64,000 bases of DNA from Synechococcus sp. AG-670-B23 (lineage in GTDB: Bacteria; Cyanobacteriota; Cyanobacteriia; PCC-6307; Cyanobiaceae), in the NCBI GenBank assembly GCA_003209165.1, contig QCSL01000001.1:62001-126000 (forward strand). The letters are read 5' to 3'. Positions 61,102 to 64,000 of this stretch are shown here, piece by piece. The notes below the pieces were generated by a model. That model searched no databases. It was not told the DNA's origin and saw only the letters and a program-made list of their open reading frames with translations. Position 1 is the stretch's first letter; each line of letters starts with the position of its first letter. A program made the position numbers and the translations under genes.

Positions 61102-62400
61102 TCAAGAAGCTTCCAAATTGAACAGTCTTTCGACAATCCGAAGGGCCTGCTGACGATCCTGACGGGCCTGGGGAGCCCGTAGCTGAGTCACCGGCGTGTG
61201 GAGGATTTTGTTGATGATCCCTTTGCTCAAAGCTTCGACGACCTTGCGTTCCCGGGCTGAAAAATCAGGGCCCATTCGGCTGAGAGCTTTTTGGAGTTCC
61301 TCAGAGCGGATCGACTCCATGGACGAGCGCAGCTGATTGATCGTCGGCACAGCCTCGAGGCTGTCCCACCACTCAAGGAACTGCTGCGCTTCCTGCTGAA
61401 GCAACTGCTCAGCTTCCCGGGCCATGGCTTGGCGGGCTTCCTGGTTACGAGCAACAACCTCTTGAAGGTCATCCACATCGTGGGATTCAACGCCGTCCAC
61501 ATCGGCAGCATCGGCAGCAATATTGCGTGGCACACCGATGTCAATCAAGCGAAGCTTGCTGCGACGGTTCAGAGGAGCCAGACGCGCGGCATCGATGATC
61601 GGATCATCAGCAGCGGTGCTGGTGAACATCAGCGAACAAGTGCTCAAGTACTGATCCAGATCCGTAAGCGGTCTGCACTGAACAGGGAGATCTGGGAAAT
61701 CGGCCGACAGATGTTCGGCCCGTTCAACGGTGCGGTTCAGCAGAACAACACCAGAGGCGCCTTTGGCTTGCAGGTGCTGGAGCAGCAGACGGCTCATGCG
61801 ACCGGCGCCAACAACAGCGATCTGCTCGCTTTCCAGAGTGACCAGTTGATCCAGTCCCCGAGATTGACCGAGCTTGAGCTGGGCAAGCTCAACGGCAGCT
61901 GAGCTAATGGATACGGCCCCAGTTCCGAGATTGGTTTCACTTCGAACCCGTTTTCCCGTAGTGACGGCCTGGGTGAGCAAGCGATTCAGGATCGGCCCCA
62001 GGGATTTGTGCTCCTGGCCGAGCCGCATCATTTTTTTCACCTGAGAGAGGATTTGACCTTCCCCGAGCACGAGGCTGTCGAGTCCTGCTGCCACGCGCAT
62101 CAGGTGGTCGACGGCGTCTTCATGGTGATAACTGAACAAGTGAGGGGTTAGTTCTCCTGTCTCAAGACCTGAGTGGCTGCTGAGGAAGTCGCTGACAGCA
62201 GACACTCCGAGGTCCGGATTGCGGACCAGGGTGTAAATCTCAAGGCGATTGCAGGTGCTGAGGATCGATGCCTCAAGCACCTGCTCATTGCCGCGTAAGG
62301 ATTGGAGCGACATCTCCATGGTCTGCTCAGGGATGCTGAGCCGTTCCCGGATCTCCACCGGTGCCGTGCGATGACTGAGGCCGACGACGGAGATATGCAT
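61102..62400 (-). CDS. hemA: Glutamyl-tRNA reductase
   Basis: First committed step of tetrapyrrole (heme, chlorophyll, bilin) synthesis by the C5 route. MHISVVGLSHRTAPVEIRER and the nucleophilic Cys in LSTCNRLEIYTLV are intact, followed by the NADPH-binding domain (QIAVVGAGRMSRLLLQHLQA) and a helical dimerisation end. The start at MHIS is the usual one; the longer frame (MVERNVS) is not needed. 432 residues. Confidence 0.97.
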   Translation of the reverse strand: MHISVVGLSHRTAPVEIRERLSIPEQTMEMSLQSLRGNEQVLEASILSTCNRLEIYTLVRNPDLGVSAVSDFLSSHSGLETGELTPHLFSYHHEDAVDHLMRVAAGLDSLVLGEGQILSQVKKMMRLGQEHKSLGPILNRLLTQAVTTGKRVRSETNLGTGAVSISSAAVELAQLKLGQSRGLDQLVTLESEQIAVVGAGRMSRLLLQHLQAKGASGVVLLNRTVERAEHLSADFPDLPVQCRPLTDLDQYLSTCSLMFTSTAADDPIIDAARLAPLNRRSKLRLIDIGVPRNIAADAADVDGVESHDVDDLQEVVARNQEARQAMAREAEQLLQQEAQQFLEWWDSLEAVPTINQLRSSMESIRSEELQKALSRMGPDFSARERKVVEALSKGIINKILHTPVTQLRAPQARQDRQQALRIVERLFNLEAS

Positions 62401-62431
62401 GGAGACGTTCCTCTCAACCAAGTGGTGACGA

Positions 62432-63436
62432 TCAGCTCAGAGCAATGCTCTGGGCGCCGTCTTTGATGTGCACGGTGTTGGTGAAGCGGCAGGTGTTGTC
62501 CAGATTGCTTATCACCAGGCTGCTGGTGCGAGTGCAGTCCGACTCGAACTTAACGCCATTGAAGAGCAGACCATCGGTGATGCCGCTGCCAGCGAAACAA
62601 ACATGCTCGCCGCAGGCCAGCTCCTCAGCCTCGTAGACCTTGTCGGGATCGTTGATGCCCATCTCAGCGAGACGCGCCAGGTTGCCCTCTTTAGTCATGT
62701 CAGCCCATTCGGAGGTCTGAGCAATCGCAGGGTCATACACCAGCTGGCCTTGGAAGTGGCCACCAAGAGCTCGCATGGCCGCGGCGGAGATCACGCCCTC
62801 AGGAGCAGCGCCAATGCCCATCAGGCAGTGGGTTCCGGTGCCTGCGAAACCGCAGGCAATGGCAGCCTGAACATCGCCATCGGAGATGGGCTGGATGCGA
62901 GCACCGGTGGCACGGATCTCAGCGATGAGGTCCTTGTGACGGGCACGATCCATCACCACGATGTTCAGTTCGTCGGGGGCGAGACCCAGGCATTCGCTGA
63001 GGATCTTGATGTTTTCAGTGGCCGATTTGCGGATGTCCACCTTTCCCTTGGCAGCCGGAGGAGCAGCCAACTTCTTCATATAGAAGTCGGGAGCGTTGAA
63101 CAGACCACCACGGTCGGAAGCTGCAAGAACAGCCATGGAACCGCGCTGGTTGAAAGCACAAAGGTTTGTGCCTTCGCAAGGGTCAACGGCGAAATCCACA
63201 CCAGGGCCAGTGCCGGTACCGACCTCCTCTCCGATGTAAAGCATCGGGGCTTCATCACGTTCCCCCTCACCAATCACGATGCGGCCCTGCATCTGGATTT
63301 GATTCATGCGCTTACGCATGGCATCGACGGCCAATGCATCCGCTTCATCCTTCAGACCTTTGCCGGAGAGCGAGGCGGAAGCGATGGCGGCCTGCTCGAC
63401 GATCTCGAGAATTTCCTGAATGAGGGTCTGATCCAC
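62432..63436 (-). CDS. glpX: Fructose-1,6-/sedoheptulose-1,7-bisphosphatase (class II)
   Basis: Bifunctional Calvin-cycle phosphatase of the GlpX/SBPase type used by cyanobacteria. Metal and substrate motifs: [40 protein letters not shown], and later [20 protein letters not shown]. 334 residues, the normal length. It lies 31 bases upstream of the hemA start on the same strand. Divergent from rpe, which shares a 150-base promoter region with it. Confidence 0.95.
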   Translation of the reverse strand: MDQTLIQEILEIVEQAAIASASLSGKGLKDEADALAVDAMRKRMNQIQMQGRIVIGEGERDEAPMLYIGEEVGTGTGPGVDFAVDPCEGTNLCAFNQRGSMAVLAASDRGGLFNAPDFYMKKLAAPPAAKGKVDIRKSATENIKILSECLGLAPDELNIVVMDRARHKDLIAEIRATGARIQPISDGDVQAAIACGFAGTGTHCLMGIGAAPEGVISAAAMRALGGHFQGQLVYDPAIAQTSEWADMTKEGNLARLAEMGINDPDKVYEAEELACGEHVCFAGSGITDGLLFNGVKFESDCTRTSSLVISNLDNTCRFTNTVHIKDGAQSIALS

Positions 63437-63586
63437 GGGACTCCGGATGGGGTGGTACGGGTTGGCGAGATCTTCTGGACGGGCAGTTGGCCGTCGCCGC
63501 AGTGGATCTCGACGTCTGAGCGTGGCTCACTGTATCAGTGGTTGCAGGAGTCCCTAAAATCACCCGGCACTTCGCGCTCCTCATCC

Positions 63587-64000
63587 ATGAGCACCAAGCC
63601 CCTGGTGATCTCGCCGTCGATCCTGTCGGCCGACTTCGCACGACTCGGTGAAGAAGTGAAAGCCGTGGACGAAGCCGGTGCGGATTGGATCCATGTGGAT
63701 GTGATGGACGGTCGCTTTGTGCCGAACATCACCATTGGCCCGCTGATTGTTGAAGCGCTACGTCCGGTGACCCAAAAGCCCCTGGACGTTCACCTGATGA
63801 TCGTTGAGCCTGAGAAGTACGTCCCCGACTTTGCCAAGGCCGGCGCAGACATCATTTCCGTACAGGTTGAGGCCTGCCCGCACCTGCACCGCAACCTCGC
63901 TCAGATCAAGGACCTGGGCAAAAAAGCAGGTGCAGTCTTGAATCCCTCAACTCCGATCGACACCCTCGAGTACTGCCTCGAGCTTTGCGATCTGGTGCTA
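63587..64000 (+). CDS. rpe: Ribulose-phosphate 3-epimerase, N-terminal part
   Basis: Interconverts ribulose and xylulose 5-phosphate in the Calvin and pentose-phosphate cycles. Only the first 138 residues lie in the window. The beta-barrel motifs are clear: [40 protein letters not shown] and [12 protein letters not shown]. The ATG ([10 protein letters not shown]) is normal for the family. The gene continues beyond the window end. Confidence 0.96.
   Translation, partial: MSTKPLVISPSILSADFARLGEEVKAVDEAGADWIHVDVMDGRFVPNITIGPLIVEALRPVTQKPLDVHLMIVEPEKYVPDFAKAGADIISVQVEACPHLHRNLAQIKDLGKKAGAVLNPSTPIDTLEYCLELCDLVL

Noticed and set aside
1-64000. CRISPR array
   Set aside because: No series of regularly spaced repeats was seen in the window; the direct repeats found are single pairs.

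Overview
The window is a piece of a free-living marine picocyanobacterium chromosome, most likely marine Synechococcus. The evidence is the gene content: acsF (aerobic chlorophyll cyclase), glutamyl-tRNA reductase, a CPP1-like protein, a PCP-reductase-like mini-protein, the bifunctional FBPase/SBPase, ADP-glucose pyrophosphorylase, a class II B12-dependent ribonucleotide reductase, a phnDCE-type transporter and many cyanobacterium-only small proteins. The core genes are tightly packed, G+C-rich and often overlap by 4 bases. No species can be named from the sequence alone.

Layout. 1-7.8 kb holds core genes: DUF2996, acsF, tldD/tldE, fmt, two hypotheticals, a TerC-like membrane protein and a two-repeat hypothetical. 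7.8-12.8 kb is gene-poor, with short ORFs, single-helix mini-proteins and decayed genes. 12.8-25.3 kb is core again: mfd, a carboxyl-terminal protease, ispG, a family 4 uracil-DNA glycosylase, an aminotransferase, then a phosphonate/phosphite-type ABC operon (binding protein, ATPase, double-length permease) with an overlapping SGNH hydrolase. 25.3-26.6 kb contains a frameshifted small gene, a PCP-reductase-like mini-protein and a sigma-70 factor pseudogene. 26.6-28.6 kb holds DUF92, a hypothetical and rsmE.

28.6-37.4 kb is a clear genomic island. It begins with a complete tyrosine recombinase, is visibly A+T-richer than its surroundings, and carries only small unfamiliar genes. Among them are a protein with two ribbon-helix-helix motifs, a helix-turn-helix frame interrupted by an amber codon, long intergenic stretches full of inverted repeats, and a divergent photosystem I PsaL-like gene bracketed by a near-perfect 25-bp direct repeat. 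The PsaL-like protein lacks the Glu and His of the chlorophyll-binding motif of ordinary PsaL. This module is the best candidate in the window for an undescribed system.

37.4-64 kb is mostly core: DUF3531, an ECF-like ATPase, hslO, a CPP1-like protein, prfC, a methyltransferase, nrdJ and tRNA-Ser(UGA). A second gene-poor stretch (45.5-46.9 kb) follows. Next come small regulators, HIT, SDR and LOG proteins, a POR-like SDR, an EamA transporter, a His-rich CobW GTPase, a lumenal pentapeptide protein, a uracil phosphoribosyltransferase-like protein without a PRPP loop, and ilvD. The window ends with a carbon-metabolism block (pgl, gnd, glgC, hemA, glpX, and rpe cut by the window end) that links the oxidative pentose phosphate pathway, the Calvin cycle, glycogen and tetrapyrrole synthesis.
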